Positions 1 through 5,216 of a DNA stretch of 5,938 bases are shown here, in pieces. Numbering within the stretch: the stretch's first letter is position 1; the number at the start of each line of letters is the position of its first letter. The stretch comes from Pseudomonadota bacterium. GTDB lineage: Bacteria > Pseudomonadota > Gammaproteobacteria > Burkholderiales > Thiobacillaceae. The position numbers were made by a program, and so were the translations under genes. Below the pieces are notes generated by a model. The model had not been told where the DNA came from. It saw only the letters and a list, made by a program, of their open reading frames with translations, and searched no databases. Location of the stretch: NCBI GenBank assembly GCA_021791235.1, contig JAJYXA010000070.1, positions 1 to 5,938 on the forward strand, given 5' to 3'.

Positions 1-266
1 CAGAATTCGACCTTGACGGTGTTGTAACCCACCAGCAGGTAGGGATGGTGGTCTTCGCGGTGCGACACCCACATCACGGCGTTGGTGAAGGCCTGCGCCT
101 GGTAGTGGTCCTTGAACTTGAATTCCTTGACGATTTTCACGCCGTCGCGCTGCCAGCCGGACAGGCCTTTCAGCAGCGGCGCGATCTGCGCATCGGTCAG
201 CGGGGCGACGCCGCCCTCGCAGGGGGCGCACTTCTTGCGGACGAGTTCTTCGACGATGGTGGTCAT
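1..266 (-). CDS. Pterin-4a-carbinolamine dehydratase, 3' end cut by window edge
   Basis: This enzyme dehydrates 4a-hydroxytetrahydropterin during pterin cofactor recycling, classically with phenylalanine hydroxylase; in bacteria without that hydroxylase its role is less clear. Eighty-eight residues are visible from ATG 264-266, and the gene continues beyond position 1. The family usually has about 110 residues, so roughly 20-25 C-terminal residues are missing. Recognisable features are the N-terminal CAPCEGG segment (Cys13 and Cys16), Trp38 in the LSGWQ turn, and the diagnostic [14 protein letters not shown] stretch at residues 69-82, whose His73-His74-Pro75 is the catalytic core. The start is supported by an AAGGA ribosome-binding site about 6 nt upstream. 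No signal peptide is seen, so it is cytoplasmic. It lies in the same orientation as the cytochrome gene to the right, with a repeat element between them, so cotranscription is uncertain. Confidence 0.93.
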   Translation of the reverse strand, partial: MTTIVEELVRKKCAPCEGGVAPLTDAQIAPLLKGLSGWQRDGVKIVKEFKFKDHYQAQAFTNAVMWVSHREDHHPYLLVGYNTVKVEF

Positions 267-300
267 GGCATGTCCTTGCTTAAACTTAAACCGCATTTGA

Positions 301-416
301 ACCACAGAGGCACGGAGAAAAAAAAGACTTACATCGTGATGCCCGGTCACCTCTCGGGTGAGTGGCCAGGTGCGGGTAAGCTATTGATTTCTTGATTTTC
401 TCCGTGCCTCTGTGGT
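301..416. repeat. REP/MITE-like element bounded by a perfect 21-bp inverted repeat
   Basis: Arms at 301-321 (starts ACCACAGAGGCACGG) and 396-416 (ends CCGTGCCTCTGTGGT) are exact reverse complements over 21 bp, separated by 74 bp. The left arm runs into an A8 tract (318-325). The interior holds a small hairpin, TCACC (347-351) and GGTGA (357-361). The arm sequence resembles the CCACAGAGGCACAGAG-type dispersed repeats common in bacterial genomes, often mistranslated as a NHRGTE peptide; that identification is from memory. No transposase or coding sequence lies inside. It sits between two minus-strand genes and could also attenuate transcription by forming a long stem. No flanking target-site duplication is obvious. 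Confidence 0.75.
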
Positions 417-439
417 GGCAAATTTATGTTAAATGAACC

Positions 440-748
440 TTACTTGAATTTGTAGTACTGCTGGTTGAGGTAGGCGGCAACGTGCGCCTCGTCTTCCGGG
501 AACCAGCCGGCACCGGTGTTGGCGTTGCAGCCGGAGATGCGGGCCGCCAGTTGCTGCGCGGTTCGGGTCTTGCGGTCGGCGCGCGTGTAGATCCGGCTGC
601 CGTCGCCGCCGAACATGCTGGCGTGGCAACTGACGCAGGCCTTGTCGTGCAGGGTCTTGCCGGTCTTGGGATCGCCCTTGGCAAACGGCACGGCATGAAC
701 ACCTATGGAAAGCGTTGCCGCAGCGAATAAAACCATCAGGATTTTCAT
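440..748 (-). CDS. Small Sec-exported c-type cytochrome (monoheme)
   Basis: This 102-residue protein is predicted to be a periplasmic electron carrier or small-ligand heme protein. Residues 1-19 form a Sec signal peptide ([19 protein letters not shown]), with cleavage expected before VPFAKGD. One heme c attachment site is present, CVSCH at residues 38-42, with His42 as proximal ligand. The start at 746-748 has a strong GGAGG ribosome-binding site about 7 nt upstream; the reading frame is open to 847, but that extension lacks a ribosome-binding site and would bury the signal peptide. The only methionine after the signal peptide is Met45, just behind the heme site, so the usual distal Met some 40-60 residues later is absent. 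The C-terminal half instead has a GCNAN motif (residues 73-77) followed by an amphipathic helix ([11 protein letters not shown]). A divergent promoter region separates it from orn. The physiological partner is unknown. Confidence 0.88.
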   Translation of the reverse strand: MKILMVLFAAATLSIGVHAVPFAKGDPKTGKTLHDKACVSCHASMFGGDGSRIYTRADRKTRTAQQLAARISGCNANTGAGWFPEDEAHVAAYLNQQYYKFK

Positions 749-861
749 GGCCAAACCTCCGGATAGGAAGCGTGGATTATGGCTGCAAGCAGGCCCTTCC
801 GCCACCCCGCGCCGGTCATGGTCTATGCGAAAATGCAGCCTGTTCAATTCAGGAAACTCTC
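749..861. promoter_or_regulatory. Divergent promoter region, cytochrome c / orn
   Basis: These 113 bp hold the upstream regions of the leftward cytochrome gene and the rightward orn gene. On the minus strand a CATAAT hexamer (781 to 776), one base from the sigma-70 -10 consensus, lies about 28 nt before the cytochrome ATG, but no good -35 box is found at the right distance. A second minus-strand candidate is TTGAAC near 842-847 with TAGACC about 16 nt downstream. No convincing plus-strand promoter for orn was found. The assignment rests mainly on gene arrangement. Confidence 0.35.
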
Positions 862-1410
862 ATGGCGCTCAATCCTACGCATCTGCTCTGGCTGGACATG
901 GAAATGACCGGCCTGTCGCCCGACGCCGACCGCATCATCGAACTCGCCATCGTCGTCACCGACGCCGACCTCAACACGGTGGCCGAAGGCCCGGTTCTGG
1001 TCGTCCATCAGCCCGACGAGGTGATGAACGCGATGGACAGCTGGAACAAGGGCACGCACGGAAAATCGGGGCTGATCGACCGCGTCAAGGCCTCCCAACT
1101 GAACGAGGCCGAGGCCGAGGCGCAGATGCTGGAATTCGTGAAGCAGCACGTGCCTGCCAAAACCTCGCCGATGTGCGGCAATTCCATCTGCCAGGACCGC
1201 CGCTTCATGGCGCGCTACATGCCGCAGCTGGAAGCCTTCTTCCACTACCGCAACCTGGATGTCAGCACCCTGAAGGAGTTGGCCAGGCGCTGGCGCCCGG
1301 GGCTGGCGGAAGGCTTCAGGAAATCGAGCAAGCACGAGGCGCTGGCCGATATCTACGAATCCATCGACGAGATGAAGTACTACCGCGAGCACTTCATCCG
1401 CAGCGCATAA
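862..1410 (+). CDS. orn: Oligoribonuclease (3'-5' exoribonuclease, DEDDh family)
   Basis: Orn degrades short RNA oligonucleotides, especially dinucleotides and pGpG from cyclic-di-GMP breakdown, to mononucleotides in the cytoplasm. The product is 182 residues, the normal family length. The complete DEDDh catalytic set is visible: Asp12 and Glu14 in LDMEMTG, Asp112 in [11 protein letters not shown], and His158 and Asp163 in [10 protein letters not shown]. The family-typical segments [13 protein letters not shown] (residues 59-71) and the [13 protein letters not shown] region are also present. ATG 862 follows an AGGA ribosome-binding site with 7-nt spacing; the frame is open further upstream to 715, but that stretch is the divergent promoter region and the antisense of the cytochrome start. 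It converges on the dsrE-type gene. It has no T-tract terminator of its own on the plus strand. Confidence 0.98.
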   Translation: MALNPTHLLWLDMEMTGLSPDADRIIELAIVVTDADLNTVAEGPVLVVHQPDEVMNAMDSWNKGTHGKSGLIDRVKASQLNEAEAEAQMLEFVKQHVPAKTSPMCGNSICQDRRFMARYMPQLEAFFHYRNLDVSTLKELARRWRPGLAEGFRKSSKHEALADIYESIDEMKYYREHFIRSA

Positions 1411-1431
1411 AAAAAGCGGCCGGGTGGCCGC
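1409..1431 (-). terminator. Distal intrinsic terminator for minus-strand transcript
   Basis: A perfect 6-bp GC stem (GCGGCC at 1416-1421, GGCCGC at 1426-1431) with a 4-nt loop is followed, reading leftward, by a T7 run (1415 to 1409). It is correctly oriented only for the minus strand, as a backup terminator for the dsrE-type gene. On the plus strand the same stem directly follows the orn stop but has no T-run after it. Confidence 0.7.
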
Positions 1432-1476
1432 CGCAGGAGGATGGTTCGCTGGCTGCTCAGCTACGCCGCCGACGAT

Positions 1477-1503
1477 AAAAAACGCTGCCGCCGGACCGGC
1501 GGC
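1477..1503 (-). terminator. Proximal intrinsic terminator of the dsrE-type gene
   Basis: A perfect 7-bp stem (GCCGCCG at 1487-1493, CGGCGGC at 1497-1503) with a GAC loop lies 9 bp after the stop codon of the dsrE-type gene. Reading leftward it is followed, after 4 nt, by a T6 run (1482 to 1477). Orientation and distance fit a Rho-independent terminator of that gene. Confidence 0.78.
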
Positions 1504-1512
1504 CTGGCTGGA

Positions 1513-1935
1513 TCAGGGCTTCAGGTAGACGTAGCCTTCTTTTGCCTGCAGTTTTCCGATTTCGGCCACGCCGGACGGCACGATGGTGGCTTCCGGGATC
1601 ACGGCGCTGGCATCCAGCTTGCGGGCCTTGAGGGTGTTGTTGCAGACGCGGAAATCGACGCCTTTTTCTTTCAGCCCGGCCACCACGGGCGCGAACTCGC
1701 CCTTGTCGTCCTTGGCGTCGTTGAGCAGGAAATCGATGCCCTTGCCGTGGGTCACCACGACGATCTTGGCGTCCGGAGCGGCGTTGAGGTGGTTGTTCAC
1801 GTTGTTCATGGCAACGCGCGCGTTGGCGGAATCGTTGACGTGGTACACCACTTTTTCTTCTGCGGCGCTGGCGGCCAGGGGGGCGGTGGCAAGAAGCAGG
1901 GCGGCGAGCATGGGGGTGAAGAAGGCGCGTTTCAT
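1513..1935 (-). CDS. Periplasmic DsrE/DsrF-like family protein
   Basis: This 140-residue protein has a signal peptide at residues 1-24 (MKRAFFTPMLAALLLATAPLAASA), followed by one DsrE/DsrF-like alpha/beta domain. Members of this superfamily include sulfur-transfer proteins that carry persulfide on a conserved cysteine (DsrE, TusD), but exported single-domain members are mostly uncharacterised. Visible landmarks are the first strand KVVYHVND (His32), the strand-turn IVVVTHGKGIDFLL (His63-Gly64), the only cysteine Cys98 in FRVCNNTL, and the C-terminal segment PSGVAEIGKLQAKEGYVYL. ATG 1933-1935 is preceded by AGGAG with about 9-nt spacing. It is transcribed divergently from the ECF sigma operon, and its fold matches the periplasmic domain of the anti-sigma factor in that operon. 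An ECF-type promoter candidate lies upstream and a strong terminator downstream. The substrate is not known. Confidence 0.88.
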   Translation of the reverse strand: MKRAFFTPMLAALLLATAPLAASAAEEKVVYHVNDSANARVAMNNVNNHLNAAPDAKIVVVTHGKGIDFLLNDAKDDKGEFAPVVAGLKEKGVDFRVCNNTLKARKLDASAVIPEATIVPSGVAEIGKLQAKEGYVYLKP

Positions 1936-1965
1936 GATTTGAGTCTCCTGAGTAGCTATGTGAAT

Positions 1966-1989
1966 AAGCTGGCTTAATTGAAGCCAAGC
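1966..1989. other. Imperfect palindrome in the dsrE-type leader
   Basis: TGGCTT (1970-1975) and AAGCCA (1981-1986) form a 6-bp inverted repeat with a 5-nt spacer. The match extends imperfectly outward (AAGC on the left, AGCCT on the right, with one extra base). If transcription starts near 1992 leftward, as the promoter candidate implies, it would lie at the 5' end of the transcript and could be an operator or leader hairpin. No function can be assigned. Confidence 0.3.
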
Positions 1990-1999
1990 CTAAGTATAA

Positions 2000-2025
2000 G
2001 ACGTATCATCTGGAACGCTTATTCC
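2000..2025 (-). promoter_or_regulatory. ECF-type promoter candidate for the dsrE-type gene
   Basis: Reading leftward there is a GGAAT -35-like element (2025 to 2021), a 17-nt spacer, and a CGTC -10-like element (2003 to 2000). This is the usual architecture of promoters read by ECF sigma factors (GGAAC-like plus CGTC-like at 16-17 nt). The predicted start near 1992 would give a leader of about 55 nt. A sigma-70-like TATACT (1998 to 1993) overlaps it, but no matching -35 box is seen. The adjacent ECF sigma gene is the natural candidate activator. Confidence 0.5.
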
Positions 2026-2054
2026 ATTCCTGAGCGGAAAATTTTCTGGAATAA
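2019..2054. promoter_or_regulatory. 8-bp inverted repeat abutting the sigma factor start
   Basis: TTATTCCA (2019-2026) and TGGAATAA (2047-2054) are perfect reverse complements separated by 20 bp, ending exactly at the sigma start codon. A further TGGAA (2011-2015) pairs with the same left arm as TGGAA-N6-TTCCA. The plus-strand TGGAAC at 2011-2016 resembles an ECF -35 box, suggesting autoregulation of the sigma operon, but no convincing -10 element was found at 16-18 nt. It could be an operator or a start-site hairpin. Confidence 0.35.
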
Positions 2055-2636
2055 ATGGACCACTCCCTCCGTCACCCCAACATGACCATGATCAGCCGAT
2101 TACTGTTTGGCCCGTTCCGCCCCAGCATCGAGGCGATGCGCCCCGTTCTCTATCGCATCGCCTATGCCTGGTGCCACGATGCGGCGCTGGCCGACGACCT
2201 GGCGCAGGAAACCCTGTCCAAGGCGTGGGCGCGGCGTGCCCAGCTGCGCGACGAGGCGTCGCTGAAGGCCTGGATGGTGTCGATCATGAATCACTGCTGG
2301 CTTGACCACCTGCGCAGCCGGCGCGACTTCGACGATGTCGAAGAGTGGGAAGACACGCTCGAATCCGGTGCCGAGTCGCCCGAGGCGTGCTGCAACCGCG
2401 AGCAGGTCATTGCCTGCGTGCGGGCGGCCGTGGACCGGCTTCCGCTGGGTCAGCGCCAGGTGCTGACCCTGGTCGATCTGGAAGAGTTCGGCTATGCCGA
2501 GGTGGCCAGGATTCTGGATATCCCGGTCGGCACCGTGATGAGCCGTCTGTCACGCGCGCGCGCCAGCCTGAAAAATCTGCTGGAACCCGCGATGCGGCAG
2601 CCCGCGGCCCAGCCGTTGCTGAGGAGAGTGAAATGA
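2055..2636 (+). CDS. ECF-type RNA polymerase sigma factor
   Basis: This 193-residue protein fits the ECF (group 4) sigma-70 family. Region 2 spans about residues 28-90, including YRIAYAWCHDAALADDLAQE (core binding and -10 recognition) and SLKAWMVSIMNHCWLDHLRSRR. Region 4 spans about 117-175, with the helix-turn-helix segment FGYAEVARILDIPVGTVMSR for -35 recognition. Regions 1 and 3 are absent, as is typical. The start is uncertain: ATG 2055 has only a weak GGA about 4 nt upstream, and alternatives at Met10 and Met12 also lack a good ribosome-binding site. The stop overlaps the next start as ATGA, implying translational coupling to its anti-sigma factor. It has five cysteines (40, 81, 112, 113, 121), rather many for a cytoplasmic sigma factor. 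The target promoters are unknown; the divergent dsrE-type gene is one candidate. Confidence 0.93.
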   Translation: MDHSLRHPNMTMISRLLFGPFRPSIEAMRPVLYRIAYAWCHDAALADDLAQETLSKAWARRAQLRDEASLKAWMVSIMNHCWLDHLRSRRDFDDVEEWEDTLESGAESPEACCNREQVIACVRAAVDRLPLGQRQVLTLVDLEEFGYAEVARILDIPVGTVMSRLSRARASLKNLLEPAMRQPAAQPLLRRVK

Positions 2637-3364
2637 GTCCCGTTGTTTCGGATGAAATCCTGCATGCCTTTGTCGATGGCGAGCTCGACGTGCCCGAGAG
2701 CGAAAAGCTCATCGTCCGGATGCGCGAGGATGCCGAACTGAGCCGGCGCGTCTGCGGCATACGCAGCCTGCGGAGCATGGTGCGGCTGGCCTATGCCGAG
2801 CCGCCCGTTGTCAGCGGCCGGCAGCCCCATGCCGCATCCCGGCGGTTGATCGTGCAGCGTTGCGCCTTCGGTTGCCTGGTCCTGCTTGCCGGCCTGGGCG
2901 GAGGCTGGGCCTTGCGTGGTCTGGAGTCGAACGTCGCGGCGGCCGCGCCTGCCGCCTTCCCGGATGGTTACCAGACGGTGAGTTTGGCGCGGGCGGCCGA
3001 CCCGAACCGGGTGATACTGCATCTCGACAGCGCCGCGCCGGAGCAGATGGAGGCGGTGCTGGATCGGGCCGAACAGCTGCTGGACGGGGCGGAGCGGCAG
3101 GGAAGAACGATGCAGCTTGAGATCGTCGCCAACAGTCATGGCATCAACTTGATGCGTGCCGGGGTCAGCCCGCATGCGGCGCGCATTGCGCGCATGACGC
3201 AGCGTCACGCCAACCTGCATTGGGTGGCGTGCAGTCAGACCATCGCCCGATTTGCCGGCGAGGGTCAAAAGGTGGAGTTGCTGCCCACCGCGCGGGCGGC
3301 ACCGACCGCCATCGGCGAAATCGTCACCCGGCTCCAGCAGGGCTGGACCTATGTTCGGGTTTGA
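2633..3364 (+). CDS. Membrane anti-sigma factor with a periplasmic DsrE-like domain
   Basis: This 243-residue protein most likely sequesters the preceding sigma factor at the inner membrane. Residues 1-55 form a cytoplasmic anti-sigma segment starting ILHAFVDGELDVPE, typical of anti-sigma N-termini; the HxxxCxxC zinc motif is absent, with only Cys41 there. A transmembrane helix follows at about 72-94. Residues about 112-243 lie in the periplasm and resemble the separate DsrE-family protein encoded next door: VILHLDSA (His130), EIVANSHGINLM (His169-Gly170), a lone Cys200 in WVACSQTI, then AIGEIVTRLQQGWTYVRV. ATG 2633 overlaps the sigma stop and has GAGGAG 6 nt upstream. The frame is open upstream to 2345, but that lies inside the sigma gene and is not used. 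The anti-sigma role is inferred from position, topology and N-terminal similarity; the DsrE relationship comes from comparing the two proteins by eye. Confidence 0.85.
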   Translation: MSPVVSDEILHAFVDGELDVPESEKLIVRMREDAELSRRVCGIRSLRSMVRLAYAEPPVVSGRQPHAASRRLIVQRCAFGCLVLLAGLGGGWALRGLESNVAAAAPAAFPDGYQTVSLARAADPNRVILHLDSAAPEQMEAVLDRAEQLLDGAERQGRTMQLEIVANSHGINLMRAGVSPHAARIARMTQRHANLHWVACSQTIARFAGEGQKVELLPTARAAPTAIGEIVTRLQQGWTYVRV

Positions 3365-5210
3365 CCGGTGGCCAAGTGATATTCCGCGGCGTGAGGGAGC
3401 GTTTCGGCAGCAAATCCGGCACGGAAAGCATGTAGCCATACTCCTGTGCGCGCTGCTGCTGCCTGTTGCAGCGGGGGCGGCCAGCCTGGCCAACCGGCTT
3501 GCCGGTCATCCTTCGCCCTATCTGGCGCTGCATGGCAGCGATCCGGTGGCCTGGCAGGAATGGAATGCCGATACCGTCGCGCGCGCCAGGCGGGAAAACA
3601 GGCTGCTGTTCGTGTCGGTGGGCTATTTCGCCTGCCACTGGTGTCACGTCATGCAGCGCGAAAGCTACAAAAACGCGCAGATTGCCGCGCAGCTCAACCG
3701 CGATTTCATTCCGGTCAAGGTCGATCGCGAACTCAACAGCGGGCTGGACGATGCCCTGCAGAATTTTTCGGCACAACTCAGCGGCGTTTCGGGCTGGCCC
3801 CTGAATGCCTTTGTCACGCCCGAAGGCTATCCGGTATTTGTCGTCCTGTATGCGCCTCCGGACGACTTTGGCAAGCAGTTGAATCACCTCGCCAGGCGCT
3901 GGGTCGCCGATCGTGCCGGGATCCGGGCCCTGGCCCGGCAGGCCGCCCCCCCACCCGCCAGGCAACCCGCCAGCGCGCCGCTGACGGCCGAGCGCAGCGC
4001 CCGCGCCTGGCAGCAGTTCGTGACCAGCGCGTGGCAAGAGGCCGATAGCCTGCGCGGCGGCTTCGGACAGGTCAGCAAGTTCCCGATGGCGCCCCAGCTG
4101 CACGCCTTGCTGGAACGCCAGGCGCAGCAGCCGGACGCGAAGCTGGCCGAGTTTCTGCGCCTGACCTTCGACCAGATGGCGGCCCGCGGGCTGCGCGATC
4201 ACGTCGGCGGCGGGTTTTTCCGCTACACCACGGATCCCGAGTGGGATACGCCGCATTTCGAGAAAATGCTGTACGACAACGCGCATCTGGCCATGCTCTA
4301 CCTGCGCGCCGCGAGCGTGCTGCGCCAGCCGCGTTACCGCGACATTGCGCGCAGCACGCTCGATTTCATGGAGGGCGAATTGCTCGATGCGAGCGGCGGT
4401 TTCTACAGCAGCACGTCCGCGGTGGACGACGCGGGGCGGGAAGGGGCGACCTATCTGTGGGAACCCGAGGAATTGAAACGGCGCCTGCCGCCGGAGGCCT
4501 TTGCCGCGGCCCGGCGGGTGTGGCAGCTCGATGTCCCGCGCAGTTTCGAGGACGGCTACCTGCCCGCGGAATACCGTGCGCCGACGGCGGATGAGCGCCG
4601 GCTGCTGGCCGATGCCCTGCGCATCCTGCGGCCGCTGCGCCTGGCCCGCAGTCTGCCCAAGGACGACAAGCTGAATGCCGGCCTGAATGGCCTGGCGTTG
4701 TCGGCGTTCAGCCAGGCCATTCAGCTCGATCCGGCTTACCGCGCGCGTGCCGACCGCCTGCAGCGTTTCCTGCTGACCCGGCTGCTCCGGGACGGGCGGC
4801 TGCTGAAGGCGATGGCGCGCGGCAAGACGCTGCCGGATGCCGAACTGGAGGATTACGCGTATGTCGCGCAGGGCCTGCTGGATCATGCCGACGCCACCGG
4901 CAACGCCCAGTCGCGCGACCGTGCGCGGCAGCTCGCACACGCCGCCTGGACGCTATTCTGGAGCGAAAAGGGCTGGAAACATGAAGCGCGGCCGCTGCTG
5001 GCCACGTTGCAGCCCGAGCCGGCGCTGGCCGACGGCGCATTCTATTCGCCGTCCGATGTGCTGATTCTGGCGAGCCTGCGTCTGCACGATCCTGCGTTGC
5101 AGCGGCAGGCACGCGCTGCCGCTGCCTGGCGCCTGCCCGCGATGGAACGGGATGCGTACGTCTATCCCACCCGCCTGCGCGTGCTGACGCAGGTGCAGGC
5201 GGGCGCGTAA
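3351..5210 (+). CDS. Exported DUF255/YyaL-type thioredoxin-fold protein
   Basis: This 619-residue protein belongs to the DUF255 (YyaL, SPATA20) family: an N-terminal thioredoxin-like domain followed by an alpha/alpha-barrel resembling six-hairpin glycosidases. Its reaction is unknown. The thioredoxin domain (about 45-195) has the family motif ACHWCHVMQRES with Cys95 and Cys98, then VKVDRE and SGWPLNAFVTP. After a proline-rich linker (about 200-213) come GGGFFRY (286-292) and HFEKMLYDN (302-310), both family hallmarks. ATG 3351 is the only ATG between the upstream gene's end and the domain; it overlaps the anti-sigma stop by 14 nt and has a modest AGGG 8 nt upstream. It yields a long basic n-region and a hydrophobic VAILLCALLLPVAAGAA stretch (28-44), so a signal peptide ending near residue 44 and a periplasmic location are predicted. 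That is unusual for this mostly cytoplasmic family. It is third in the sigma operon. Confidence 0.87.
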   Translation: MFGFDRWPSDIPRREGAFRQQIRHGKHVAILLCALLLPVAAGAASLANRLAGHPSPYLALHGSDPVAWQEWNADTVARARRENRLLFVSVGYFACHWCHVMQRESYKNAQIAAQLNRDFIPVKVDRELNSGLDDALQNFSAQLSGVSGWPLNAFVTPEGYPVFVVLYAPPDDFGKQLNHLARRWVADRAGIRALARQAAPPPARQPASAPLTAERSARAWQQFVTSAWQEADSLRGGFGQVSKFPMAPQLHALLERQAQQPDAKLAEFLRLTFDQMAARGLRDHVGGGFFRYTTDPEWDTPHFEKMLYDNAHLAMLYLRAASVLRQPRYRDIARSTLDFMEGELLDASGGFYSSTSAVDDAGREGATYLWEPEELKRRLPPEAFAAARRVWQLDVPRSFEDGYLPAEYRAPTADERRLLADALRILRPLRLARSLPKDDKLNAGLNGLALSAFSQAIQLDPAYRARADRLQRFLLTRLLRDGRLLKAMARGKTLPDAELEDYAYVAQGLLDHADATGNAQSRDRARQLAHAAWTLFWSEKGWKHEARPLLATLQPEPALADGAFYSPSDVLILASLRLHDPALQRQARAAAAWRLPAMERDAYVYPTRLRVLTQVQAGA

Positions 5211-5216
5211 TCCGCC

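Noticed and set aside
45..395. Plus-strand open frame covering the left end and the repeat
   Set aside because: It is antisense to the pterin dehydratase and then reads through the inverted repeat, giving the NHRGTE-type peptide typical of translated repeat DNA.
844..1392. Minus-strand open frame across orn
   Set aside because: Shadow of orn, whose complete catalytic residue set is on the plus strand; the antisense product has no recognisable domain.
2345..2632. N-terminal extension of the anti-sigma frame into the sigma gene
   Set aside because: The ATG at 2633 has a strong ribosome-binding site and gives a normal anti-sigma N-terminus; the extension only overlaps the well-supported sigma gene in another frame.
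3252..3350. Extended DUF255 start at ATG 3252
   Set aside because: It would add 33 Arg/Pro/Ser-rich residues translated from inside the anti-sigma coding sequence and push the signal peptide away from the N-terminus.
2492..3493. Minus-strand 333-codon frame opposite the anti-sigma gene
   Set aside because: Shadow frame: no recognisable domain, and it spans two plus-strand genes.
3946..3952. C7 homopolymer as a possible frameshift or phase-variation site
   Set aside because: The reading frame and family motifs continue intact on both sides, and it lies in a proline-rich linker where such runs are expected.
3324..4940. Long minus-strand open frame (538 codons) antisense to the DUF255 gene
   Set aside because: It is low-complexity, Arg/Gln/Gly-rich translation of the opposite strand of a gene with clear family motifs; GC-rich codon use leaves antisense frames open.
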